Below, in pieces: positions 1 through 8,488 of a stretch of DNA of 64,000 nt. The stretch's first letter is position 1. The number at the start of each line of letters is the position of its first letter. The position numbers and the translations under genes are program-made. This stretch comes from Pikeienuella piscinae (GTDB taxonomy: Bacteria; Pseudomonadota; Alphaproteobacteria; Rhodobacterales; Rhodobacteraceae), in contig NZ_CP049056.1 of the NCBI RefSeq assembly GCF_011044155.1, positions 868,001 through 932,000 on the forward strand. Reading direction: 5' to 3'. The notes under the pieces are model-generated. The model was given only the letters and a program-made list of their open reading frames with translations. It ran no database searches and had not been told where the DNA came from.

Positions 1-468
1 ACGGCGAAAAGCCGGGACCAGAACGGGTCCGCCACCACCGAGGAGACGAGCCGGATCAGGATCCAGGCGGTCAGGAGGCTCGTCGTCAGCCGCGCCAGGT
101 CATCGGGATGACCGAACCCGAACAGCGCCGCCGATCCGACCCAGAGCGCGCAGAGCCAGAGAAACGGCGGCGCCAGCGAGAGCAGCACACGCCGGACGCG
201 CGAGACCTGGTGATCTTCCGAATGCGGAAATATCCGTTCCACAATCCGCCGCATCAGCCCTGCGAGCAGGAAGGCGAGAGCGCCGGTCGCGACGATCATC
301 GCCATTTCGATCAGGCCCGAGATCGAGAAAACCTGCGGCGCTATCGTGCGCCAGATCGTCTCCAGATAGGCGGTGAGCGGCGCGACGCCCTCACCGATAT
401 CGCGCACGACGTCTTCGAGCCCTTCAGATGAGCCTTCGACGACTGCCCCGGCGTCAGCTGCGGCCACT
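1..468 (-). CDS. MscS-family mechanosensitive channel-like protein, N-terminal part (runs off the left edge)
   Basis: The 156 codons present start at a GTG preceded by a GGGAGG ribosome site 6-7 nt upstream; the gene continues past the window edge. The product opens with a short acidic segment followed by hydrophobic stretches (about residues 47-69, 92-112 and 124-140) separated by basic loops such as LMRRIVERIF. This is the multi-helix N-terminal layout of MscS/KefA-like small-conductance channels of the inner membrane, which release solutes on hypo-osmotic shock. The pore helix and beta domain that would settle the family lie outside the window, so the assignment rests on topology and general resemblance. 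Another multi-helix membrane protein cannot be excluded. Confidence 0.5.
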
Positions 469-506
469 GGGTCCTCCCGAATGGCAATCTAGGGTGTTTT
501 CGCCTT

Positions 507-534
507 ATGGGTAACCGCAAATGGGTAACCGCAA
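507..534. repeat. Perfect tandem duplication of a 14-bp unit
   Basis: The 14-mer ATGGGTAACCGCAA occurs twice with no spacer (507-520 and 521-534). It lies in the gap between the MscS-like gene start (468) and the end of the aminotransferase gene (612). It looks like a replication-slippage duplication. No operator or gene function is evident. Confidence 0.85.
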
Positions 535-611
535 AGGTCAGCCGCCCATCCGGGGGCGTCTCCGGCCGCGACCGGACGGCGTTTCGCCGTCCCGCCCGCG
601 CAGGCGAGCGA

Positions 612-1793
612 TCAGAGGATGGAGGTTATCCTCTCGACAGCGCGCTCTATCTCGGCTTCCGTATTGTAATAATGGGGCGCCATTCGCAGCATGTCGGGCA
701 GCTTGCGGCGCTCGGAGTCGATGCGGGTGCTGGAAGGGTCGGAGGCCCCGATGACGACGCCCGCCTCGGCCAATCTACGTCGGATCTCCTCCGCCGCGAC
801 GCCCTCCGCCGTGAAGCTGACGATGGCGCATTGCTTGTCGCCAATGTCACGCAACCGAATAGCGTCGTGGGCGCGGAGCGCCGAGCGGCAGTGTTCGGCC
901 AAATATTTCACCCGCGCCTCGATCACGTCGATACCGATCGCGTCAGCATAGTCGATGGCCGCGCCAAGACCGGCGCGCAACGCGTAGGAGTTTTCCCAGG
1001 TTTCGAAGCGGCGCGCATCGTCACGCAGCTCATATCGATCGCGCGCGACCCAGGGCGCGCCGAAATGGTCGATCATCGCCGGCTCCAGCGTCTCCAGCCA
1101 GCGCTCCCGCACGTAAAGAAACCCGGTTCCGCGCGGCCCCCGAAGGAATTTCCGGCCCGTCGCCGACAGGAAATCGCAGCCGATTTCTTCGACATCGACG
1201 CGCATCTGCCCCACAGCCTGACAGGCGTCGAGCAGATAAGGAACGCCGTGTTCGCGGGCGATCTCGCCGATTCTCGCCGCGGGATTGACCAGGCCGCCGT
1301 TGGTCGGAACCCATGTGATCGAGATCAGGCCGACATCATCGCCCATCGCCGCTTCGAGCGCGTCGATATCGAGCGCGCCAGCCTCGTCCGACGGCACGAC
1401 TTCGATGGTCAGATCGTCCTTTCGCGCCCGTTGAAGAAAGGCGACATAGTTGGCCGCATACTCCGCTTCGCAAGTCAGGATACGCGATTTTGACCGGAGC
1501 GGCAGCGCATAGAAAGCGTGACACCAGGCGACCGTCGCATTCTCCATGAGCGCGATTTCGCGGCGCCCGGCGTTGATGTGCCGCGCGACGGAGTCGTAGA
1601 CGCCGTCGAGCGCCGCGCTCATCTTCGCGTGCGCCTCATAGCCGCCAATCCGCGCTTCGAGAAGCGTGTGGTTCACCACGGCGTCGACCACGGCGGCGGG
1701 CATCAGCGCCGAACCCGCGGCGAGCAGATGAATACTCTCCCCGATCCCGGGCGTTTCTCGGCGGATTCTTTCGATATCGATGGCGGCGGCCAT
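612..1793 (-). CDS. Class V PLP-dependent aminotransferase / cysteine desulfurase-like protein
   Basis: This 393-residue fold-type I PLP enzyme belongs to the class V group (cysteine desulfurases, isopenicillin-N epimerase, EgtE-like lyases). Visible landmarks are the cofactor-binding aspartate in LLDACQAVGQ (Asp189, Gln192) and the Schiff-base lysine in TGRKFLRGPRGTGFLY (Lys215). Both have the family spacing. No mobile active-site Cys loop typical of NifS/IscS is obvious, so a lyase, epimerase or transaminase role is as likely as sulfur transfer. The start has AGGAGA 9 nt upstream. It lies 78 bp downstream of hutU on the same strand and could be co-transcribed, but no histidine-pathway role is known for it. 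The substrate is unknown. Confidence 0.8.
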   Translation of the reverse strand: MAAAIDIERIRRETPGIGESIHLLAAGSALMPAAVVDAVVNHTLLEARIGGYEAHAKMSAALDGVYDSVARHINAGRREIALMENATVAWCHAFYALPLRSKSRILTCEAEYAANYVAFLQRARKDDLTIEVVPSDEAGALDIDALEAAMGDDVGLISITWVPTNGGLVNPAARIGEIAREHGVPYLLDACQAVGQMRVDVEEIGCDFLSATGRKFLRGPRGTGFLYVRERWLETLEPAMIDHFGAPWVARDRYELRDDARRFETWENSYALRAGLGAAIDYADAIGIDVIEARVKYLAEHCRSALRAHDAIRLRDIGDKQCAIVSFTAEGVAAEEIRRRLAEAGVVIGASDPSSTRIDSERRKLPDMLRMAPHYYNTEAEIERAVERITSIL

Positions 1794-1871
1794 ATCACGC
1801 GTTCTCCTGGATGCCCGCCACGCTTGCTGGCGCGCGCGATGCTCTAGAGTCTCTCCAACCGCGCCATCACC

Positions 1872-3539
1872 CTATAATATCCCCGGCAGGTTCAACCCCT
1901 GCTCCTTCGCGCATGCGATGGCGTCCTCGTAGCCGGCGTCGGCGTGACGCATCACGCCGGTGGCCGGGTCGTTCCAGAGAACGCGGCCGATGCGCCGCGC
2001 GGCGTCCTCGGTGCCGTCGCAGCAGATCACCATGCCGGAATGCTGCGAGAACCCCATGCCGACGCCGCCGCCGTGATGAAGCGAGACCCACGTCGCGCCC
2101 GAGGCGCAGTTGAGGAGCGCGTTGAGCAGCGGCCAGTCGGAAACCGCGTCGGAGCCGTCCTTCATCGCCTCCGTCTCCCGGTTCGGCGAGGCGACGGAGC
2201 CGCTGTCGAGATGGTCGCGGCCGATCACCACCGGGGCTTTCAGTTCCCCCGACGCCACCATCTCGTTGAAGGCGAGACCAAGCCGGTGGCGCTGGCCCAG
2301 GCCGACCCAGCAGATGCGGGCCGGAAGCCCCTGGAAGGAAATCCGCTCGCGCGCCATGTCGAGCCATTTGTGAAGATGCGCGTCGTCGGGGATCAACTCC
2401 TTCACCTTGGCGTCGGTCTTGTAGATATCCTCCGGGTCGCCGGAGAGCGCGCACCACCGGAACGGGCCGACCCCACGGCAAAAGAGCGGGCGGATATAGG
2501 CCGGCACGAAGCCCGGAAAGGCGAAGGCGTTCTCCAGCCCCTCCTCCTTCGCCACCTGGCGGATATTGTTGCCGTAGTCCAGCGTCGGAACGCCGGCGTT
2601 CCAGAAATCCACCATCGCCGCGACATGAGCCTTCATCGAGGCGCGGGCGGCCTTCTCCACCGCTTTCGGGTCGCTTTCACGCTTTTCGCGCCATTCGCCC
2701 ATCGTCCAGCCCTGCGGCAGATAGCCGTTCACGGGGTCATGCGCGGAGGTCTGGTCCGTCACGATGTCGGGGCGCACGCCCCGCTTCACCAGTTCGGGGA
2801 AAATATCGGCGGCGTTGCCGAGAAGGCCGACCGACCTCGCCTCGCCCGCCTTCGTCCAGCGCTCGATCATCGCAAGCGCCTCATCCAGCGTCTCCGCCTT
2901 TTCATCCAGATACCTGGTTCGAAGGCGAAATTCGATGCTGTCCGGATTGCACTCAACCGCAAGACAACAGGCCCCGGCCATCACCGCCGCCAGCGGTTGC
3001 GCACCGCCCATGCCGCCGAGGCCGCCGGTGAGAATCCATTTGCCCTTCAGGTCGCCGTCGTAATGCTGGCGCCCGGCCTCCACGAAGGTCTCGTAAGTGC
3101 CTTGCACAATGCCTTGGGTTCCGATGTAGATCCACGACCCGGCGGTCATCTGACCGTACATCGCCAGACCCTTCTTGTCGAGTTCGCTGAAATGGTCCCA
3201 GGTCGCCCAGTGCGGCACGAGGTTGGAATTGGCGATCAGGACGCGCGGAGCGTCCCGATGGGTGCGAAAGACGCCCACGGGCTTGCCGGACTGGACGAGC
3301 AGCGTCTCGTCTTCCTCCAACCCCCTGAGGGAGGCGACGATGGTGTCGAAATCGTTCCAGGTTCGCGCCGCCCGGCCGATACCGCCATAGACCACCAGTT
3401 CATGCGGGTTCTCCGCCACATCCGGATGCAGATTGTTCATCAGCATCCGCATCGGCGCTTCGGTCAGCCAGCTTTTCGCGGAAATTTCGGTCCCAGTCGG
3501 CGGATAGACGTCGCGCATGTTGTGGCGGGGATTGGTCAT
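1872..3539 (-). CDS. hutU: Urocanate hydratase HutU
   Basis: Cytosolic NAD+-dependent urocanate hydratase converts urocanate to imidazolone propionate, step 2 of histidine degradation. The product is 555 residues, the normal family length. It shows the characteristic glycine-rich NAD-binding stretch [15 protein letters not shown] and the conserved C-terminal [14 protein letters not shown] segment. Its ATG overlaps the hutH stop by the ATGA arrangement, so it is translationally coupled as the third gene of a leftward hutI-hutH-hutU unit. It should be induced with the rest of the operon when urocanate relieves HutC repression. Confidence 0.97.
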   Translation of the reverse strand: MTNPRHNMRDVYPPTGTEISAKSWLTEAPMRMLMNNLHPDVAENPHELVVYGGIGRAARTWNDFDTIVASLRGLEEDETLLVQSGKPVGVFRTHRDAPRVLIANSNLVPHWATWDHFSELDKKGLAMYGQMTAGSWIYIGTQGIVQGTYETFVEAGRQHYDGDLKGKWILTGGLGGMGGAQPLAAVMAGACCLAVECNPDSIEFRLRTRYLDEKAETLDEALAMIERWTKAGEARSVGLLGNAADIFPELVKRGVRPDIVTDQTSAHDPVNGYLPQGWTMGEWREKRESDPKAVEKAARASMKAHVAAMVDFWNAGVPTLDYGNNIRQVAKEEGLENAFAFPGFVPAYIRPLFCRGVGPFRWCALSGDPEDIYKTDAKVKELIPDDAHLHKWLDMARERISFQGLPARICWVGLGQRHRLGLAFNEMVASGELKAPVVIGRDHLDSGSVASPNRETEAMKDGSDAVSDWPLLNALLNCASGATWVSLHHGGGVGMGFSQHSGMVICCDGTEDAARRIGRVLWNDPATGVMRHADAGYEDAIACAKEQGLNLPGIL

Positions 3540-5071
3540 CGCGTCATCTCCTCAAGGGTGAAATCAAGCGCGGCGGCGTCTGCGAAAGCGCCGGAGCCGA
3601 CGAGCGCCGCCGCCGCCTCCATCTCCGGCGCCATGTAACGGTCTGTCCCCAGCGACGGCGCCTCCGCGCGCAGCCGCGCCAGCGCGGCCTTCAGCCGGGG
3701 TGAGGTCTCCAGCGGCGCGCGGCATTCCACCCCCTGCCCCGCGCAGAGCGCCTCGACGCCGATGATCACCGCCAGGTTGTCGTTCATCCGCCGGAGCCTG
3801 AGCGCCGCATGCGCGGCCATCGAGACGTGATCCTCCTGATTGGCGGAGGTCGGGGTGGAATCGGTGGTGCAGGGATTGGCGAGATGCTTGTTTTCGCTCA
3901 TCAGCGCCGCCGTCGTCACCTCGGCGATCATGTAGCCGGAATTCAGCCCCGGATCGGGGGTCAGGAACGGCGGCAGATCGAAGGAGAGCGTCGGGTCGAC
4001 CATCAGCGCGACGCGGCGCTGCGCGATGGCGCCGATCTCGGCGATGGCGACGGCGATCTGGTCCGCGGCGAAACCGACCGGCTCGGCGTGGAAATTGCCG
4101 CCGGAGACGATGCGCCCCTCATCGACCAGCACCAGCGGATTGTCGGTGACGGCGTTCGCCTCCACCTCCAGCGCCCGCGCGGCCTGCGCGAGAAGATCGA
4201 CGCAGGCGCCGAGAACCTGCGGCTGGCAACGGATGCAATACGGGTCCTGAACCCGGCTGTCGCCCTCTCGATGACTTTCGCGGATCGCGGAACCCGCCAT
4301 CAGCGCGCGCATCGCGGCGGCGACCGCGATCTGCCCCTTGTGGCCGCGCAGCGCGTGAATTCCCGCCAGCAACGGCGCGTCGGAGCCCATGATCGCATCG
4401 GTCGAAAGGCAGGAGATGACGACCGAGGCCCGCGCCGCCGCCCAGGCCCGCCAGAGCCCGGCGAGAGCGTTGGCGGTGGAGAACTGCGTGCCGTTTATCA
4501 GCGCCAGCCCCTCCTTCGCCCCGAGGACGATCGGAGACAATCCAGCCGCCGCAAGGGCTTCATCGCTTTTCATACGACGCCCATCGAATACCGCCTCGCC
4601 GGCGCCGATCATCGCCGCCGCCATATGGGCGAGCGGCGCGAGGTCTCCCGAAGCGCCGACCGAGCCCTGTTCCGGCAGGACAGGGATTACGCCCTTCGCC
4701 AGCATCGCCTCGATCTGCGCGATCACCTCCCATCTGACGCCGGAAGCGCCACGCCCGAGCGAAAGCAGCTTCAGCGCCATCGTCAGCCGGGTCTCGGCCT
4801 GCGGCAGCGGCGCGCCGACGCCGGCGGAATGGCTGAGGATCAGGTTTCGTTGCAGTGTCGCCGTGTCCGCGGGGGCGATCTTCCGGCTGGCGAGCTTTCC
4901 GAAGCCGGTGTTGACGCCGTAGACGGGCGCCTCCTCCGCCGCCGCGCGCGCGACCAGCGCCGCCGCCGCCTCGACCGGCCCGCGCGCGTCCGGGTCGAGC
5001 GCCGCGCCCGCTCCGCGCCAGATCGCCTCAAGTTCCGCCAGCGTCGCGGCGCCCGGCCGCAGCGCGATCAT
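3536..5071 (-). CDS. hutH: Histidine ammonia-lyase HutH
   Basis: Histidase deaminates L-histidine to urocanate and ammonia, the first step of the pathway. The 511-residue product has the Ala-Ser-Gly triad (residues 140-142, within [14 protein letters not shown]) that cyclises to the MIO electrophile. It also has the N-terminal [11 protein letters not shown] segment carrying the active-site tyrosine, and the downstream region with NQEDHVSM. Start and stop both overlap the neighbours by ATGA (hutI before, hutU after), showing tight operon coupling. Nothing is missing relative to functional histidases. Confidence 0.97.
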   Translation of the reverse strand: MIALRPGAATLAELEAIWRGAGAALDPDARGPVEAAAALVARAAAEEAPVYGVNTGFGKLASRKIAPADTATLQRNLILSHSAGVGAPLPQAETRLTMALKLLSLGRGASGVRWEVIAQIEAMLAKGVIPVLPEQGSVGASGDLAPLAHMAAAMIGAGEAVFDGRRMKSDEALAAAGLSPIVLGAKEGLALINGTQFSTANALAGLWRAWAAARASVVISCLSTDAIMGSDAPLLAGIHALRGHKGQIAVAAAMRALMAGSAIRESHREGDSRVQDPYCIRCQPQVLGACVDLLAQAARALEVEANAVTDNPLVLVDEGRIVSGGNFHAEPVGFAADQIAVAIAEIGAIAQRRVALMVDPTLSFDLPPFLTPDPGLNSGYMIAEVTTAALMSENKHLANPCTTDSTPTSANQEDHVSMAAHAALRLRRMNDNLAVIIGVEALCAGQGVECRAPLETSPRLKAALARLRAEAPSLGTDRYMAPEMEAAAALVGSGAFADAAALDFTLEEMTR

Positions 5072-6285
5072 GTCTCCGCTCCCGCGAAAATCCGTTCATG
5101 GAGCGCGTTGAAGCCGATCCGGTAGGCGAGTTCGGCCGGATGCTCGACATCCCAGAGCGCCAGGTCGGCGCGCATCCCGGGCGCGACGACGCCGGCGTCC
5201 GTCAGCCCGAGCGCCCGCGCGGCGTTGCGCGTCGCGCCGGCCAGCGCCTCCTCCGGCGTCATGTGAAAGAGCGTGCACCCCATGTTCATCGCCAGCAGGA
5301 TCGAGGCGAGCGGCGAGGAGCCGGGATTGCAGTCCGTCGCCAACGCCATCGCCACCCCGGCCTCGCGAAAGGCGTCGATCGGCGGGCGGCGCGTTTCGTG
5401 GATGGTGTAGAATGCGCCGGGCAGCAGCACCGCCACCGTTCCCGCGGCGGCGAGCGCTGCCGCGTCGCCCGCATCGGCGTATTCGAGATGATCGGCCGAG
5501 AGCGCGCCATGCCGCGCCGCCAGCCGTGCGCCGCCGATATTCGACAGTTGCTCGGCATGGAGCTTCACCGGCAGATGATGCAGCGCCGCGCGCGCGAAAA
5601 CCATGGCGATCTGATCGGGGGTGAAGGCGATCCCCTCGCAGAACCCATCGACGGCGTCCACCAACCGCTCCTCCGCGGCGGCGTCGAGCGCGGGAAGGCA
5701 GACTTCTTTCAGATAGGCCTCCGGGCTTCCCTTGTATTCAGCCGGAGTCGCATGCGCGCCGAGGAAGGTGGTCTTGACGCGCACCGGCCGCAGCTCCGCC
5801 AGCCGCCGCGCGGCGCGGAGCATCGTCAGCTCGGTCTCGATATCCAGCCCATAGCCGGACTTGATCTCCACCGTCGCCACGCCCTCGCCGATCATCGCGT
5901 CGAGGCGCGGCAGCGCCGCGTCGATCAGCGTCTGTTCGGAGGCGCCGCGCGTCGATTGCACGGTCGAGACGATGCCGCCGCCGGCGCGCGCGACCTCCTC
6001 GTAGGTGGCGCCCTTCAGCCGCATCTCGAACTCCCAGGCGCGATGCCCGCCATAAACCAGATGCGTGTGGCAATCGATCAGCGCCGGAGTGACGAGCCGG
6101 CCGTCCAGGTCGCGGCGTTCGAAATCCGGAAAGGCGTCGGCCTCCTCGGTGAGCCCGACCCATTTGATCCGTCCGCCCTCGATCGCCAGCGCGCCGCGAT
6201 TGACGAGGCCATAAGGCGCGCCGCCGGTCGAGAGTCCATTGCCCATCGTGGCGATGGCGGCGTTGGTCAGTAGCAGTCCTGTCAT
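5068..6285 (-). CDS. hutI: Imidazolonepropionase HutI
   Basis: Metal-dependent amidohydrolase that opens the imidazolone ring to give N-formimidoyl-L-glutamate, step 3 of histidine degradation. The 405-residue product has the metal-binding [10 protein letters not shown] motif near residue 73, the HAEQLSN segment, and DCNPGSSP near the C-terminus. All are typical of HutI. It is the promoter-proximal gene of the leftward unit. A candidate sigma-70 promoter and a palindromic operator lie in the 95-bp gap that it shares with hutF. Confidence 0.96.
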   Translation of the reverse strand: MTGLLLTNAAIATMGNGLSTGGAPYGLVNRGALAIEGGRIKWVGLTEEADAFPDFERRDLDGRLVTPALIDCHTHLVYGGHRAWEFEMRLKGATYEEVARAGGGIVSTVQSTRGASEQTLIDAALPRLDAMIGEGVATVEIKSGYGLDIETELTMLRAARRLAELRPVRVKTTFLGAHATPAEYKGSPEAYLKEVCLPALDAAAEERLVDAVDGFCEGIAFTPDQIAMVFARAALHHLPVKLHAEQLSNIGGARLAARHGALSADHLEYADAGDAAALAAAGTVAVLLPGAFYTIHETRRPPIDAFREAGVAMALATDCNPGSSPLASILLAMNMGCTLFHMTPEEALAGATRNAARALGLTDAGVVAPGMRADLALWDVEHPAELAYRIGFNALHERIFAGAET

Positions 6286-6312
6286 GGGTGATTCACATCC
6301 GCATCGTGGGCG

Positions 6313-6341
6313 TTGAGTCTTTTAATGTCTGTGTTTATAAG
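6313..6341 (+). promoter_or_regulatory. Candidate sigma-70 promoter of hutF-hutC
   Basis: A -35-like TTGAGT (6313-6318) and a -10-like TATAAG (6336-6341) are separated by 17 bp, predicting a start near 6348. This is about 33 nt before the hutF ATG, which has an AGGAG ribosome site. Read by eye only. Confidence 0.55.
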
Positions 6342-6342
6342 A

Positions 6343-6371
6343 GTTATGTCTGCACATATTAGCGCTGTCAA
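6343..6371 (-). promoter_or_regulatory. Candidate sigma-70 promoter of hutI-hutH-hutU
   Basis: On the minus strand TTGACA (6371-6366) is followed after 17 bp by CATAAC (6348-6343). This is face to face with the hutF promoter, so the two promoters overlap and can share one operator. Confidence 0.5.
6345..6358. promoter_or_regulatory. Candidate HutC operator
   Basis: The perfect inverted repeat TATGT-CTGC-ACATA sits over the predicted hutF start site and between the -10 and -35 of the hutI promoter. An upstream half-like copy, ATGTCTG at 6325-6331, repeats the left arm (6346-6352). HutC proteins (GntR family) are known to bind palindromes of this size in hut promoters, and hutC lies 1.4 kb away. 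Binding here is inferred. Confidence 0.45.
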
Positions 6372-6380
6372 GGAGCCGAC

Positions 6381-7745
6381 ATGCAGGAAATCTGGGCCGA
6401 GCAGGCGCTCACCCCCGAGGGCTGGCGCAACGACGTAGCGGTCGTGATCGACGCCGAGGGGCGAATCGAGAGCGTGACCCCCGACGCGCCGCCGGCGGGG
6501 CGCCGCGTCGGCGCGCTTCTACCGGCCCCGGCCAATGTCCATTCGCACGCTTTCCAGCGCGCCATGGCCGGGCTGACCGAGCGGCGCGGGCCGGACCCGA
6601 GCGACAGTTTCTGGACCTGGCGGCGGCTGATGTATCGCTTTCTCGACCAGATCGACCCGGATGACGCGGAGGCGATCGCCGCGCTCGTGCAGGTCGAGAT
6701 GCTGGAATCGGGCTACGCCGCCTGCGGGGAATTCCACTATCTGCATCACCGCGTCGACGGCGGCCGCTATGACGATCCGGCGGAAATGTCGGCGGCGATG
6801 GTGCGGGCCGCCGAGATCAGCGGCATCGGATTGACGCTGATGCCGGTGCTCTATGAAGTCGGCGGCTGCGACGGGCGGCCGCTCGGGCCGGGACAGCGGC
6901 GCTTTGGCTCGACGCCGGAGAGCTACGCCGATCTCGCGGCGCGGGCGAAGGCGCACATGAAGCCCCTGCCCGGCGACTGCGGCTTCGGAATCGCCCCGCA
7001 TTCGCTGCGCGCGGTGACGCCGGCAGGGCTGGCCGCGGCGGTGGAGATGGCGGGGGGAGAGCCGATCCATATTCACCTCGCCGAGCAAGTCGCCGAGGTC
7101 GAGGAGGTCGAGGCGGAGCGCGGCGCGCGGCCGGTGGAATGGCTGCTCGCCAATGCGCCGGTCGGGCCGCGCTGGTGTCTGATCCACCTCACGCAGATGC
7201 GCCCCGAGGAGACGCGGGCGGTGGCGGCTGCCGGCGCGGTCGCGGGGCTGTGTCCGATCACCGAGTCCTCGCTTGGCGACGGGATCTTCGACGGGATCGG
7301 GTTCCTCGGGGCCGGCGGGCGCTTCGCGATCGGCTCGGACAGCAACATCCGCATCGCGCTGTCGGAGGAGTTCAGGACGCTGGAGTATTCGCAGCGCCTG
7401 CGCGATCGCGGCCGGGCGATGCTGGCGAGCGAAAAGAGCTCCACCGGCCGCGTGCTGCTGGAGGGCGCGGCGCATGGCGGAGCGCAGGCGCTCCGGCGTG
7501 CGGCGGGGGCGGTGGCGCCGGGGCTCTGGGCCGATCTTCTGGCGCTGGACACGCGCGCGCTGGACCTGGAAGGAAAGACCGGCGATCTGCTGCTCGACGC
7601 CTGGATCTTCGCCGGCGACGACAGGATGGTCACCGATGTCTGGTCGGCCGGGCGGCCGATGGTGACCGACGGGCGGCATTTCGCCCGCGACGAGGTCGAG
7701 GCGCGCGCGCGCGCGACGCTCCGGCGGCTGAAGGACCGGCTGTGA
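6381..7745 (+). CDS. hutF: Formimidoylglutamate deiminase HutF
   Basis: HutF hydrolyses N-formimidoyl-L-glutamate to N-formyl-L-glutamate and ammonia, defining the five-step histidine pathway found in pseudomonads and many alphaproteobacteria. The 454-residue amidohydrolase has the metal-binding VHSHAFQRAMAGL motif (about residue 53), a conserved HLAEQVAEVEEV segment and GSDSNIRI near residue 318. The start follows an AGGAG site. Its TGA overlaps the hutC GTG. The next enzyme, HutG (N-formylglutamate deformylase), is not encoded in the window, so the pathway needs an unlinked gene. Confidence 0.95.
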   Translation: MQEIWAEQALTPEGWRNDVAVVIDAEGRIESVTPDAPPAGRRVGALLPAPANVHSHAFQRAMAGLTERRGPDPSDSFWTWRRLMYRFLDQIDPDDAEAIAALVQVEMLESGYAACGEFHYLHHRVDGGRYDDPAEMSAAMVRAAEISGIGLTLMPVLYEVGGCDGRPLGPGQRRFGSTPESYADLAARAKAHMKPLPGDCGFGIAPHSLRAVTPAGLAAAVEMAGGEPIHIHLAEQVAEVEEVEAERGARPVEWLLANAPVGPRWCLIHLTQMRPEETRAVAAAGAVAGLCPITESSLGDGIFDGIGFLGAGGRFAIGSDSNIRIALSEEFRTLEYSQRLRDRGRAMLASEKSSTGRVLLEGAAHGGAQALRRAAGAVAPGLWADLLALDTRALDLEGKTGDLLLDAWIFAGDDRMVTDVWSAGRPMVTDGRHFARDEVEARARATLRRLKDRL

Positions 7746-8458
7746 CCGGCGCGACCGCGAGACGAGCGCCCCCGCGCGGCGACTGGCGGGCGGTGCATGA
7801 CGAAGCGTTGCGCCGGATCGGGGCGCGTGAATGGCCGCCGGGCGCGCTGATCCCGGCGGAGACCGAGCTGGCGGAGGAGTTCGGCTGCGCCCGCGCCACG
7901 GTCGGGCGCGCGCTGAGGGAGCTGGCGGCGTCGGGACTGGTGGAGCGGCGCCGGCGGGCGGGAACGCGGGTCGCGGAGCAGCCGTCGCGGCATGCGCGGC
8001 TGACCGTCCCGCTGATCCGCGAGGAGATCGAGACGACCGGCGCGACCTATTCCTACGCGCTGATCGGGGCGGCGGAGCGCAAGGCGCCGCCGGCGGTCGC
8101 GGCGCGGCTGGAGGGCGCGGAGCGGCTGCTGCACGTCGCCGCGACACATTTCGCCGACGCCCGGCCCTTCGTTTTCGAGGAGCGCTGGATCAACCTCGAC
8201 GTTGTTCCGGAGGCGGCGCGGTCGGGACTTTTCGCCGAGATCAGCGCCAATGAATGGCTGGTCAGGAACGCCCCCTTCGCCGGGGGCGAGATGGCGCTTT
8301 CGGCGGCTCCGGCGGAGGCGGCGGAGGCGGCGGCGCTGGGGCTTGCGAAGGGCGCGCCGCTCTTCATCGTCGAGCGGCTGACCCGCTCCCCCGACGCCGT
8401 CATCACCCTCGCCCGGCTCGCCTATGCGCCGGGCCGGCGGATGCGGCTGGAGCTTTAG
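7742..8458 (+). CDS. hutC: GntR/HutC-family histidine-utilisation repressor
   Basis: 238 residues starting at a GTG that overlaps the hutF stop (GTGA). A longer open frame extends upstream through hutF, but that is out-of-frame read-through. The N-terminal winged helix contains the GntR signature PAETELAEEFGCARATVGRA, followed by RRRRAGTRVA. The C-terminal half is a UTRA ligand-binding domain (about residues 88-235) ending in the usual RMRLEL. HutC represses hut genes and releases DNA on binding urocanate. Co-transcription with hutF implies autoregulation through the operator at 6345-6358. Confidence 0.93.
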   Translation: MTGATARRAPPRGDWRAVHDEALRRIGAREWPPGALIPAETELAEEFGCARATVGRALRELAASGLVERRRRAGTRVAEQPSRHARLTVPLIREEIETTGATYSYALIGAAERKAPPAVAARLEGAERLLHVAATHFADARPFVFEERWINLDVVPEAARSGLFAEISANEWLVRNAPFAGGEMALSAAPAEAAEAAALGLAKGAPLFIVERLTRSPDAVITLARLAYAPGRRMRLEL

Positions 8459-8488
8459 ATTCGGCGCGGAAATCGGGCATAACCATGG

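Noticed and set aside
1944-3638. A 564-codon plus-strand frame opposite hutU
   Set aside because: Antisense shadow; hutU is full length and family-like, and the antisense product has no recognisable domain or ribosome site.
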